This document shows positions 9,006 through 17,155 of a stretch of DNA of 64,000 bases, piece after piece; within the stretch, counting starts at the first letter, position 1; the number at the start of each line of letters is the position of its first letter. The translations under genes were made by a program, and so were the position numbers. The notes beneath the pieces were generated by a model, which searched no databases, was not told where the DNA came from, and saw only the letters and a program-made list of their open reading frames with translations. This stretch comes from Duganella zoogloeoides (GTDB taxonomy: Bacteria; Pseudomonadota; Gammaproteobacteria; Burkholderiales; Burkholderiaceae_D): the NCBI RefSeq assembly GCF_034479515.1, contig NZ_CP140152.1:248001-312000 (forward strand), given 5' to 3'.

Positions 9006-9318
9006 CATCATGTTTGTTTGAAGCGCGCGCACGCGGTGCTTCGGTGTTCATGCGCCAGAGGGTGGGATCAGGTTGCGGCGCCGTCATTTCCATGATCCCC
9101 AGCACATGCAGTGCCGACAAGTAATGGACGGCGCCGATGGTTGGTTCACCAAGTTCAAGTCGGCGCAGTGTCGGATGCGAGATGCCCAATCTGCTGCACA
9201 AGTCCACTGCCAGTATGCCCTGGGCCACCCGCTGCTTTCTGATACTCAAACCCCACTCCTTGAGCCGTTCGCAGACCAGCGTAGGGAAGTCTGCCTGCTC
9301 GATCCGCGTGCGTCCCAT
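8992..9318 (-). CDS. HipB-like XRE-family helix-turn-helix regulator
   Basis: The 108-residue protein has a Cro/C1-type helix-turn-helix at about residues 20-75 (IRKQRVAQGILAVDLCSRLG, then SHPTLRRLELGEPTIG). Its end overlaps the start of the hipA remnant by 14 nt, the arrangement of a hipBA antitoxin-toxin operon. With hipA disrupted it is an orphan antitoxin or autoregulator. The upstream region is AT-rich, unlike the surroundings, and holds two GTA...TAC palindromes that could be its operators. Confidence 0.78.
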   Translation of the reverse strand: MGRTRIEQADFPTLVCERLKEWGLSIRKQRVAQGILAVDLCSRLGISHPTLRRLELGEPTIGAVHYLSALHVLGIMEMTAPQPDPTLWRMNTEAPRARASNKHDDEYF

Positions 9319-9327
9319 GGCTATCCC

Positions 9328-9384
9328 GTAAATGTAAATACTTTTTATATCAAGCCAGATAATCGAAAAAGTATATTCATATAC
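9328..9384. promoter_or_regulatory. AT-rich hipB promoter with two candidate operators
   Basis: Two 14-nt sites with GTA...TAC ends lie upstream of hip[15 protein letters not shown] (9328-9341) and GTATATTCATATAC (9371-9384, GTATA/TATAC arms around four bases). Spacing centre to centre is 43 nt. Autoregulation by HipB through paired palindromes is usual for these operons; assignment here is inference. Confidence 0.35.
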
Positions 9385-9388
9385 GGCT

Positions 9389-10603
9389 CTAGGGCTTGAG
9401 TATCTTCTTCACCGGCGCCGGCCTTAGCCGGAACGCATCGGGCATCCCCGAGCCCAAGAGCGGGCGCAGGTACATCCTGAACGCATCGGTCACATCCGTG
9501 CCGCAGGCACTGATGAACTCGTCCTCCATCACCCGAGTCTTGCCGGCCACGTCCTGCAAGGCCTGCAATTCGTAATCGACCGAATAGAAGCCGGTGCGCT
9601 TGATGGCGACCGAGCCGTCGCGGTCGCCCCACATGGCGAACTGCACCGCTTTTTCTCCCACTTCGCGCGCCTCGCGCTGATCGACGTCCGAGACGCAGCC
9701 AATGAACGAGCGCTGCAAATAGCCGAAGGTATCGCCGCGCACGCGCTTGATGCCAAGCTTGGCCTTGATCTCGTCGCACAGCAAATCGGCCAGCGCACCG
9801 GTGCCCGACAGTTGCACATTGCCATGGGCGTCGCGCTCGACTTCCTGCGACAGCAAGGTGGCGATCGCCGCGCCCGAGGCGTCGTGGATGCCCTCCGATA
9901 CCGCCACCACGCAGCGCCCGTAACGCGCATACACGTCTTTGACGTCGCGCAGGAACTGGTCGAGCGAAAACACCCGTTCGGGCAGGTAGATCAGGTGCGG
10001 GCCGTCGTCCGGGAATTTTTTGCCTAGCGCGGCAGCGGCGGTGAGGAAACCGGCGTGGCGGCCCATCACCACGCCCACGTACACACCGGGCAGGGCGGCA
10101 TTGTCGAGGTTGGCGCCGGCAAACGCTTGCGCGACGAAGCGCGCGGCGGACGGAAATCCCGGCGTGTGGTCATTGCCCACCAGGTCGTTGTCGATGGTCT
10201 TGGGGATGTGGATGCAGCGCAGCGCGTAGTTGGCCTGTTGCGCCTGCTCGCTGACGATGCGCACGGTGTCGGACGAATCGTTGCCGCCGATATAGTAAAA
10301 CTGTTCGATCTCGTGGGCGCGCAGCACCTTGAAGATTTCGGCGCAATAGGCCATATCGGGCTTGTCGCGGGTGGAGCCGAGCGCCGACGACGGCGTGGCG
10401 GCCACCATCTCCAGGTTCTGACTGGTTTCGCGCGTTAAATCCACCAGGTTCTCGTCGATGATGCCGCGCACGCCGTGCATGGCGCCATAGACGCGGGTGC
10501 AGTCGCGAAAGCGCCGTGCTTCGAGCACCACGCCGGCCAGAGACTGGTTGATCACGGCGGTGGGTCCGCCCCCTTGCGCTACCAGGATTTTGCCTGACGT
10601 CAT
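9389..10603 (-). CDS. 6-phosphofructokinase, probably pyrophosphate-dependent
   Basis: The enzyme phosphorylates fructose 6-phosphate. The 404-residue protein has the PFK fold with an N-terminal AQGGGPTAVINQSL phosphate loop. At residues 106-109 it reads GGND, where ATP-PFKs have GGDG; an Asp at the last position blocks ATP and favours pyrophosphate. The PKTIDND motif has Lys where ATP enzymes have Gly, the second mark of PPi-dependent PFKs. MGRHAGFL and PERVFSLDQF follow. A PPi enzyme works reversibly, serving glycolysis and gluconeogenesis. It is a single gene; its ATG lies about 50 nt after the S9 peptidase gene end in the plus-coordinate sense. Confidence 0.87.
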   Translation of the reverse strand: MTSGKILVAQGGGPTAVINQSLAGVVLEARRFRDCTRVYGAMHGVRGIIDENLVDLTRETSQNLEMVAATPSSALGSTRDKPDMAYCAEIFKVLRAHEIEQFYYIGGNDSSDTVRIVSEQAQQANYALRCIHIPKTIDNDLVGNDHTPGFPSAARFVAQAFAGANLDNAALPGVYVGVVMGRHAGFLTAAAALGKKFPDDGPHLIYLPERVFSLDQFLRDVKDVYARYGRCVVAVSEGIHDASGAAIATLLSQEVERDAHGNVQLSGTGALADLLCDEIKAKLGIKRVRGDTFGYLQRSFIGCVSDVDQREAREVGEKAVQFAMWGDRDGSVAIKRTGFYSVDYELQALQDVAGKTRVMEDEFISACGTDVTDAFRMYLRPLLGSGMPDAFRLRPAPVKKILKP

Positions 10604-10652
10604 GCTGTCTCCTCCGTATGAAGAAACCTGACTATACGCCTCTTAGCGCCTG

Positions 10653-12662
10653 CTAGCCGCCCGCGCCGATCTGCTTGTCGAGGAATTTTTCCACCCGGCC
10701 CCAGAAGTCGATGCGGTTCTTCGGCAGCGCCCAGCCGTGGCCTTCCTCTTCGTACTCGACCCATTCGACGTTCGGATTGGTCTTCTTGACGGCGTCGTAA
10801 AACTTGATGCCGTGGTTCAGTGGCACGCGCACGTCGGCGCCGCCGTAGGCCAGCAGCAGCGGCTGGCGGATCTCGGCCGCGCGCCGCAGCGGCGACGTGG
10901 CCTGGATCTGCGCCGCATCCTTGACCTGGTCGGCCACCAGCTCGGGCATGCCGTATTGCTTCCAGCCGGCCGACATGTCCGAGCTGTAGCGCCAGCCGCT
11001 GTCGTACATCAGGTCGATATCGGTAACGCCGATCCAGTTGATGCCGCACTTGTAGAGGTCGGGATCGTTGATCAGGCCCATCAGGGTCGAATAGCCGCCA
11101 TAGCTGGCGCCGGCAATGCAGATGCGTTTGGCGTCGGCCGTGCCCTGGGCAATCGCCCAGCGCGTGCCGTCGGCAATGTCGTCCTGCATTTTCAGGCCCC
11201 ATTGCTTCCAGCCGGCCATGAAGTGGGCGTTGCCGTGGCCGGTGCTGCCGCGAAACTCCGGTTCCAGCACCGCGTAGCCGCGCGAGGCCAGGAACTGGGC
11301 GTTGGCGTTCCAGTTCCAGTTATCGCCGCGCATGAACGGGCCGCCGTGGACCAGCACCACCATCGGCAAATTCTTGTCCTTGCTACCCGGCGGCAAGGTC
11401 AGCCAGGCGGGAATGGTCAGGCCGTCGCGCGCGGTGTACTGCACCAGGTCGCGCGTGCCCATGGCGGACGCCTTGATCGCGGGCGCCACATTGCCCACTT
11501 CGCTCATCTTGCCGGTCTCGGTGTTGAACACCAGGAAGCGGCGCGGCTGCCGGTCCGAGTACGATTCCACCAGCACCCACGGCGTTTCCGGCCGCTTGGG
11601 CGGGGTCACCAGGTTGACCAGGCCCGGCAGCCTGGCGTCGATTTTCTGTTGCAGCGCCTGCATGCCGGGATCGAACCACACCGAGCCCTCGGCGTCGCCA
11701 TCGCCACGCACGCCCAGCAGCTTGTCGTTGCTGATCACCAGGTGGCCCTGAAAGTCGAAACCATCGAGTGTGACCAGGCGCTGGCCCAGCTTGTTGTTCT
11801 TGAGGTCGTATTGGTACAGCGCGCTCAGGTCCTGGCCGCCGTTGGCCACCACGTACAGGCTGCCGTCCGGCCCGAACGCCAGCGGCGAAAAGCTGTTCCT
11901 GTTGGCGGTGTAGGCGTTGAAACTGGCCAGCACGCGCCAGGCGCCGGTGACCGGGTCGAGGTACTGGATTTTCTGGATGTTCTGGTCCAGCGTTTCCACC
12001 AGGCGCGGTTCGCCCTGGTGGTCGAGCAGCCAGTCCTGCGCCGTGCCGGGATGATCAACCGGGCGCGACAGGCCGTTGCGGGTGTTGACGCGCACCAGGT
12101 CTTGCGAAACCAGGATGCCGGGCGCGATGATGCCGGCGTCGGTCACATAGACGTCGTCGCCGGTTTGCGGACCGTCCTGGTCCAGCATGAATGTATGCCA
12201 CGGCAGCATGTCGTCGCGGTCGCCGCCGGCGCGGATGAACTGTTCGTTGCGCTTGGCCAGCTGGCGGAACTGCTTGCCGTCGCGGTTGACCGCAAACACG
12301 CCGGGCGCAAAGCGCACGTCGCGCCGGCCCTGGGTGCGGTCCACGGTGGAAAACAGCAGCCGCTCGTTGTTGACCCAGCGCGCCTGGCCGATATCGGTAT
12401 CGCGGAACTGCGCCACCATGGCCGCTTCCATCGTGGTCAGGTCCACCACCGCCAGGCCGTCGCGCCGGTCCCTGGCGCCGGTGAAGGCGGCCAGGTAGCG
12501 GCCGTTCGGCGAGAGCATGGCGCCGTTGAAGGCGGGGTTGCTGAAGAAGCTGGCAATCGGCGGCGGCGCGGCTGGCGCCGGGCTGGAGACAGCCTCTGCC
12601 ATCGGGACTGCCAGCAACAGTAGCGCTGTCAACCCCGTCAACGCTGTATTGAGCGCCCTCAT
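10653..12662 (-). CDS. S9 prolyl-oligopeptidase family peptidase, second of a tandem pair
   Basis: The protein has 669 residues: a Sec signal peptide (MRALNTALTGLTALLLLAVP, then AEA), a beta-propeller region, and a C-terminal alpha/beta-hydrolase domain. The nucleophile is Ser520 in GASYGGYS; the acid Asp is in YGGADVRVP and the His in EEEGHGW. Such enzymes cleave short peptides, often dipeptides or acylated peptides, in the periplasm. The ATG at 12662 overlaps the stop of the upstream paralogue as ATGA, so the two are translationally coupled. The frame stays open far upstream to 13631, but that stretch is antisense-frame sequence of the paralogue and lacks similarity. Confidence 0.88.
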   Translation of the reverse strand: MRALNTALTGLTALLLLAVPMAEAVSSPAPAAPPPIASFFSNPAFNGAMLSPNGRYLAAFTGARDRRDGLAVVDLTTMEAAMVAQFRDTDIGQARWVNNERLLFSTVDRTQGRRDVRFAPGVFAVNRDGKQFRQLAKRNEQFIRAGGDRDDMLPWHTFMLDQDGPQTGDDVYVTDAGIIAPGILVSQDLVRVNTRNGLSRPVDHPGTAQDWLLDHQGEPRLVETLDQNIQKIQYLDPVTGAWRVLASFNAYTANRNSFSPLAFGPDGSLYVVANGGQDLSALYQYDLKNNKLGQRLVTLDGFDFQGHLVISNDKLLGVRGDGDAEGSVWFDPGMQALQQKIDARLPGLVNLVTPPKRPETPWVLVESYSDRQPRRFLVFNTETGKMSEVGNVAPAIKASAMGTRDLVQYTARDGLTIPAWLTLPPGSKDKNLPMVVLVHGGPFMRGDNWNWNANAQFLASRGYAVLEPEFRGSTGHGNAHFMAGWKQWGLKMQDDIADGTRWAIAQGTADAKRICIAGASYGGYSTLMGLINDPDLYKCGINWIGVTDIDLMYDSGWRYSSDMSAGWKQYGMPELVADQVKDAAQIQATSPLRRAAEIRQPLLLAYGGADVRVPLNHGIKFYDAVKKTNPNVEWVEYEEEGHGWALPKNRIDFWGRVEKFLDKQIGAGG

Positions 12663-14755
12663 TGCGCGGCTCCAGGTGCGTTCCCGGTCCCGGTCACGGC
12701 TGCTGCGGCACCAGCCTGGCCGATATGCTTGTCGAGGAATTTCTCCACCCGGCCCCAGAAGTCGATGCGGTTCTTCGGCAGCGCCCAGCCGTGGCCTTCT
12801 TCTTCGTATTCGACCCATTCCACGTTCGGATTGGTCTGCCTGACAGCCTTGTAGAACTTGGTGCCATGCGGCAGCGGCACGCGGCGGTCGGCGCCGCCGT
12901 AGGCCAGCAGCAGCGGCTGCTTGATCTCGGCTGCGCGCAGCAGCGGCGACGTGGCCTTGAACTGGTCGGCATCCTTGACCTGGTCGCCGACCAGTTGCGG
13001 CATACCGTACTGCTTCCAGGTCTCGGAGAGGTCGGACGCGAAGTTCCAGTGGCCGTCGTACATCATGTTGATGTCGGTCACGCCCACCCAGTTGATGCCG
13101 CACTGGTACAAGTCCTTGTCGTTGATCAGGCCCATCAAGGTGGAATAGCCGCCATAGCTGGCGCCGGCAATGCAGATGCGTTTGGGATCTGCCGTGCCCT
13201 GGGCAATCACCCAGCGTGCGCCGTCGGCGATATCGTCCTGCATTTTCAGGCCCCATTGCTTCCAGCCGGCGCGGAAGTGGCTGACGCCGAAGCCGGTGCT
13301 GCCGCGATATTCGGGTTCCAGCACCGCGTAGCCGCGCGAGGCCAGGAACTGGCTGTCCGCGTTCCAGCCCCAGGTATTGCCGCGCACATGCGGGCCGCCG
13401 TGCACCAGCACCACCAGCGGCAGGTTCTTGCCGCCGCCCTTGGGCAAGGTGAGCCACGCCGGAATGGTCAGGCCGTCGCGGGCCTTGTAGTGCACCAGGG
13501 TCTGGCGCGCCATCTGTTCGGGCTTGATCTTCGGATGGCTGCCGCCCACCGTGGTCAAACTGCCGGTCTCGCTGTTGTAGAGCAGGGTGCGCGACGGGAA
13601 CTGGTCGGCATAGGCAATCACCAGCACCCACGGCGTTTCGGACCGGGTGGGCACGCTCAGCAGGTTGACGGTGTTGGGGAGCATGGCGTCGATCTTTTCC
13701 TGCATCGCCTGCATGCCGGCGTCGAACCAGGTGGTGCCGCTGGCATCGGCCAGGTAGCGCACGCCGAGCAGCTTGCCGTTGGCAGTGACCAGGCCGCCGC
13801 TAAAGTCGTAGCCGTCGATCTGTACCAGCGGCTGCGGCGCCACCTGGTTGGTGGCCAGGTCGTATTTATGCAGCGACGTGGTGTCCTTGCCGGCGTGGGT
13901 GACCACGTACAGCGTGCCGTCCGGGCCGAAGGCGCGTGGCGAGAATCCGTCCTTGCCGCCGGTATAGGTGTTGTACGTGGCCAGTTCGCGCCAGGTGCTG
14001 GTGGCGGGATCGCGGTACTGGATCGTGCTGATGCCTTTTTTGGACGTGGTGACGATGCGCGGCTCGCCCTTGTCGTCGAGCAGCCACCGCTTGCTGTCAT
14101 CGGGGGCGCCGGTCACCGGCGTGGCCCGCCCGGTCAGGGTGTTGAGGCGAAGCAGGCCCGTCTCGTGCACCTGGCTGGCCCCCGACATCTCGGGACGCAC
14201 CACGTACACGAACTCGCTGTCCTGCGCGGCCTTCTGGCCCAGCAGATAGGTATTGGCCGGCAACATGTCGCGGTTGCGTATCATGCTGCCGCCGGTAAAC
14301 AGCGACTTGCCGCTGCGGCTGGCCAGCTGGATGAACTTGCTGGCATCGCGGTTGATCGCGTACAGGCCCGGACCATAGCGCGCGTCGCCCTGGCCCACGG
14401 TGCGGTCGGTGGCGGTAAACACCAGTCGCTCGTCATTGACCCACTGGAAGCTGCCAATGTCGGCATCGCCAAAGGTGGCCACCACCTTGACGCTGGTGTC
14501 GGCCAGCGTAACCACCGCCAGGCGGTCGCGCTGGTCCTTGCTGCCGATGCGCACCGCCAGGTATTTGCCGGTGGGCGAGAGCAGGGCGCCGCTGAACTCG
14601 GGGTTTTCAAAGAAGTCGGCGATCGGCGGCCGTTGGGCGACCGTGGCTGGCGCCGACTCGGCGGCGCGCGCCAGCGTGGCAAGCGCGGCGTTGGCCACAA
14701 CAGCGGCCAGTACTGTGTAGCGGGCGCAGCGTGCGAAAACTCGGGTGGAGCACAT
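12659..14755 (-). CDS. S9 prolyl-oligopeptidase family peptidase, first of a tandem pair
   Basis: The 698-residue protein begins with a signal peptide ending in ATLARA|AES, followed by a propeller region and the catalytic domain with Ser533 in GASYGGYS, Asp in YGGADRRVP and His in EEEGHGW. Its catalytic domain is close to 80% identical by eye to the next gene, while the propeller is clearly more diverged. The two genes arose by tandem duplication. The last 20 residues (AAAVTGTGNAPGAAQ) form a tail absent from the paralogue. It is separated from the symporter gene by 63 nt and may have its own promoter. Confidence 0.88.
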   Translation of the reverse strand: MCSTRVFARCARYTVLAAVVANAALATLARAAESAPATVAQRPPIADFFENPEFSGALLSPTGKYLAVRIGSKDQRDRLAVVTLADTSVKVVATFGDADIGSFQWVNDERLVFTATDRTVGQGDARYGPGLYAINRDASKFIQLASRSGKSLFTGGSMIRNRDMLPANTYLLGQKAAQDSEFVYVVRPEMSGASQVHETGLLRLNTLTGRATPVTGAPDDSKRWLLDDKGEPRIVTTSKKGISTIQYRDPATSTWRELATYNTYTGGKDGFSPRAFGPDGTLYVVTHAGKDTTSLHKYDLATNQVAPQPLVQIDGYDFSGGLVTANGKLLGVRYLADASGTTWFDAGMQAMQEKIDAMLPNTVNLLSVPTRSETPWVLVIAYADQFPSRTLLYNSETGSLTTVGGSHPKIKPEQMARQTLVHYKARDGLTIPAWLTLPKGGGKNLPLVVLVHGGPHVRGNTWGWNADSQFLASRGYAVLEPEYRGSTGFGVSHFRAGWKQWGLKMQDDIADGARWVIAQGTADPKRICIAGASYGGYSTLMGLINDKDLYQCGINWVGVTDINMMYDGHWNFASDLSETWKQYGMPQLVGDQVKDADQFKATSPLLRAAEIKQPLLLAYGGADRRVPLPHGTKFYKAVRQTNPNVEWVEYEEEGHGWALPKNRIDFWGRVEKFLDKHIGQAGAAAAVTGTGNAPGAAQ

Positions 14756-14818
14756 GGTGATCGAGAGAAATTGTTAAGCTCTCAACAATACCATCCAGAT
14801 ATCATAAAAGCCATGAAA

Positions 14819-16882
14819 TTATTTCTCAGGCGCACGAATATAGTCCACTAGCGCACTCGTCTGTGAGTCTTGTGGCGGCGTCAGCAGGCTCACCACCACC
14901 ATTACCAGGAGCCCCGCCGGCACGCCGAAAATCCCCGCCGACGTGGGTGCGATATGGAACCACTGGCCGGTAACGCTGCCGCCCAGCACCGGGTTGGCGT
15001 GCAACATGTAGTACAGGCACACGGCAAAGCCGGCGATCATGCCGGCCACGGCGCCCTGGTGGTTGGCGCGCTTCCAGAACACGCCCAGCACCAGCGCCGG
15101 GAACAGGGTCGAGCCGGCCAGCGAGAACGCCGCACCGACCAGCGAGATGATGTCGCCGGGCCGCTGCGAGGCCGCGTAGGCGGCAATAAAGGCCACGCCG
15201 AGCAGCAGCAGCTTGGAAATCGTCACCCGTTTCTGGGTGGACGCGTGGCGGTCGACGATCTTGTAATAGATGTCGTGCGACAGCGCATTGGAAATCGCCA
15301 GCAGCAGGCCGTCGGCGGTTGACAGCGCCGCAGCCAGGCCGCCAGCGGCCACCAGGCCCGAGACCACGTACGGCAACCCGGCGATTTCGGGCGCGGCGAG
15401 CACCAGCACGTCGGCGTCGATGGTGATTTCGGCCAGTTGCACCACGCCGTCGCGGTTGACGTCGGTGATGCTGAACAGCGGCGTCAGTTTATCGACATTG
15501 GCCCAGTACGACACCCAGCCGGGCAGGTGGTTGAAGTCGCTGCCGACCAGCGCCGTATAAATATCGTATTTCACCAGGACCGCCATCGCCGGAATGGTCA
15601 GGTAGATGAGCAGGATGAAGAACAGTGCATACACCATCGACTGCCGCGTCTCGTGCACCGACGGCGTGGTGTAGGCGCGCATCAGGATGTGGGGCAGCGC
15701 GACGGTCCCCAGCATCAGGCAGAAGACCAGTGCGACGAAGTTGTTGCGCTTGATGGCGGAGGTTTCCGCGTCGCCCGCATACGGTTCTGCGTGCGGGTTG
15801 ATCGGACGGGCCCGGGCCAGGTTGTAGGCATGGGCTTCGGTCCATTCGCTGGCAGCGATTTCCGGGTTCTTCGGGTAGGCGATCAGCGCCCGTTCGGCGC
15901 TGCGGATGTCGAGCAGCGAGGCGTTGCGGGTTTTCACCTGGTCGAGCCGGCGCTGGGCGTCGCGCCGGCCCGCTTCCCACGAGGCGGGCAAGTTGTCGAG
16001 CCGCTGCTGGTAATCGTCGGCGCGCTGCTGGAAGATGGTGCGCACCTCGGCTTCTTTCGGATCGGCCTGCAATACCGCCTCGCGCGCGCTGAGCTTGGGC
16101 AGCAGCTTGCCGTAGGCTACTTGCGGGATCGGATTGTCGCTGAGCTTGACCGACATCCAGATCGCCGGCAACAAAAAGGCGACCAGGATGATGATGTACT
16201 GCGCCACCTGGGTCCAGGTAATCGCCCGCATGCCGCCCAGGAACGAACAGACCAGGATCGACGCCAGTCCCAGGAAAATCCCCACGGAAAAATCGACGCC
16301 CGTAAAGCGCGAGGTGATCAGCCCCACCGCGTAAATCTGCGCCACCACGTACGTAAACGAGACGATGATGGTAGCCATGACCGCCATGATGCGCACCACG
16401 CGCCCGGCCGGGTTGTCTTCGCCATTCGCTCCCCCAACGCCGCCGAAGCGCATGGCGAGGAAATCGGGAATCGTGTACTGGCAAAACTTGCGCAGGTACG
16501 GCGCGATCAGCAAGGCGACCAGCACGTAGCCGCCGGTCCAGCCCATGATGTAGGCGAGGCCATCAAAGCCGTGCAGGTACAGGCCGCCCGCCAGGCTGAT
16601 GAAGCTCGCTGCCGAAATCCAGTCGGCAGCAGTGGCCATGCCGTTGAACATGGCCGGCACTTTGCGCCCCGCCACGTAGTATTCAAGCACGTTGGACGTG
16701 CGGCTCAGCACCCCCAAGATCGCGTACAGCACGATGGTGGCAAACATGAACAGGTAGCCGATCCAGATGCGCGGCATGCCTTCCTGTTCCAGCAGCGTGA
16801 GGGAAAGCAAAAAACCGCCGAAGCCGGCGGTAAACAGCAGGTAGTAGCGCCGTAGTTTGCTGGCGAAGCTGCGCTCTGTCAT
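14819..16882 (-). CDS. sodium:solute symporter large subunit, VC_2705 subfamily
   Basis: The 687-residue protein is a multi-pass inner-membrane carrier of the sodium/solute symporter superfamily. It starts within the symporter core (YYVAGRKVPAMFNGMATAADW, then SAASFISLAG) and contains GGLAAALSTADGLLLAISNALS, the Na2-site helix segment. A soluble loop of about 130 residues with many Lys, Arg and Glu (around KLSAREAVLQADPKEAEVRT) interrupts the membrane domain; I know this insert from VC_2705-type carriers. The small DUF4212 subunit is encoded directly upstream with an ATGA overlap. Short carboxylates such as acetate are likely substrates, but this is not shown by sequence. Confidence 0.88.
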   Translation of the reverse strand: MTERSFASKLRRYYLLFTAGFGGFLLSLTLLEQEGMPRIWIGYLFMFATIVLYAILGVLSRTSNVLEYYVAGRKVPAMFNGMATAADWISAASFISLAGGLYLHGFDGLAYIMGWTGGYVLVALLIAPYLRKFCQYTIPDFLAMRFGGVGGANGEDNPAGRVVRIMAVMATIIVSFTYVVAQIYAVGLITSRFTGVDFSVGIFLGLASILVCSFLGGMRAITWTQVAQYIIILVAFLLPAIWMSVKLSDNPIPQVAYGKLLPKLSAREAVLQADPKEAEVRTIFQQRADDYQQRLDNLPASWEAGRRDAQRRLDQVKTRNASLLDIRSAERALIAYPKNPEIAASEWTEAHAYNLARARPINPHAEPYAGDAETSAIKRNNFVALVFCLMLGTVALPHILMRAYTTPSVHETRQSMVYALFFILLIYLTIPAMAVLVKYDIYTALVGSDFNHLPGWVSYWANVDKLTPLFSITDVNRDGVVQLAEITIDADVLVLAAPEIAGLPYVVSGLVAAGGLAAALSTADGLLLAISNALSHDIYYKIVDRHASTQKRVTISKLLLLGVAFIAAYAASQRPGDIISLVGAAFSLAGSTLFPALVLGVFWKRANHQGAVAGMIAGFAVCLYYMLHANPVLGGSVTGQWFHIAPTSAGIFGVPAGLLVMVVVSLLTPPQDSQTSALVDYIRAPEK

Positions 16883-17142
16883 GGTTTGATCCTGGCTGCG
16901 GCACGGGCCTGGCGGTCGAGCCGGCGCATGCGCCAGGCATAGAAGCCGATGATGGCCAGGTACACCAGCGAGGCGCCTTGCGCGGCGAGATAAAACGACA
17001 GCGGCCAGCCGAAGATCGACAGGTTGTTCAGTTCGCGCGCAAAAAACGCCGCGCAAAACGTGGTGATCAGCCACAGCAGCAATAACCAGCCGGTCATGCG
17101 GCGGGTTTGCTGCCAGTGGTGGCGGCGGATGGTTTTATCCAT
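16879..17142 (-). CDS. DUF4212 sodium/substrate symporter small subunit
   Basis: The 87-residue protein has two membrane segments (about residues 16-36, LTGWLLLLWLITTFCAAFFA-like, and 46-70, YLAAQGASLVYLAIIGFYAW) and short basic ends. It matches the small partner of VC_2705-type symporters. The overlap with the large subunit (ATGA at 16882-16879) supports coupled synthesis of a two-part carrier. It begins 13 nt after the histidine kinase stop, so carrier and regulator look co-transcribed. Confidence 0.87.
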   Translation of the reverse strand: MDKTIRRHHWQQTRRMTGWLLLLWLITTFCAAFFARELNNLSIFGWPLSFYLAAQGASLVYLAIIGFYAWRMRRLDRQARAAARIKP

Positions 17143-17155
17143 GCTTTATCCCTGG

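Noticed and set aside
8464..9318. A functional hipBA toxin-antitoxin system
   Set aside because: The hipA N-terminal piece stops after 28 codons and most of the kinase is missing, so only the regulator is intact.
12662..14851. A 729-codon open frame on the plus strand opposite the first S9 peptidase
   Set aside because: It is a composition shadow of a well-conserved peptidase gene. It has no ribosome-binding site and no motif.
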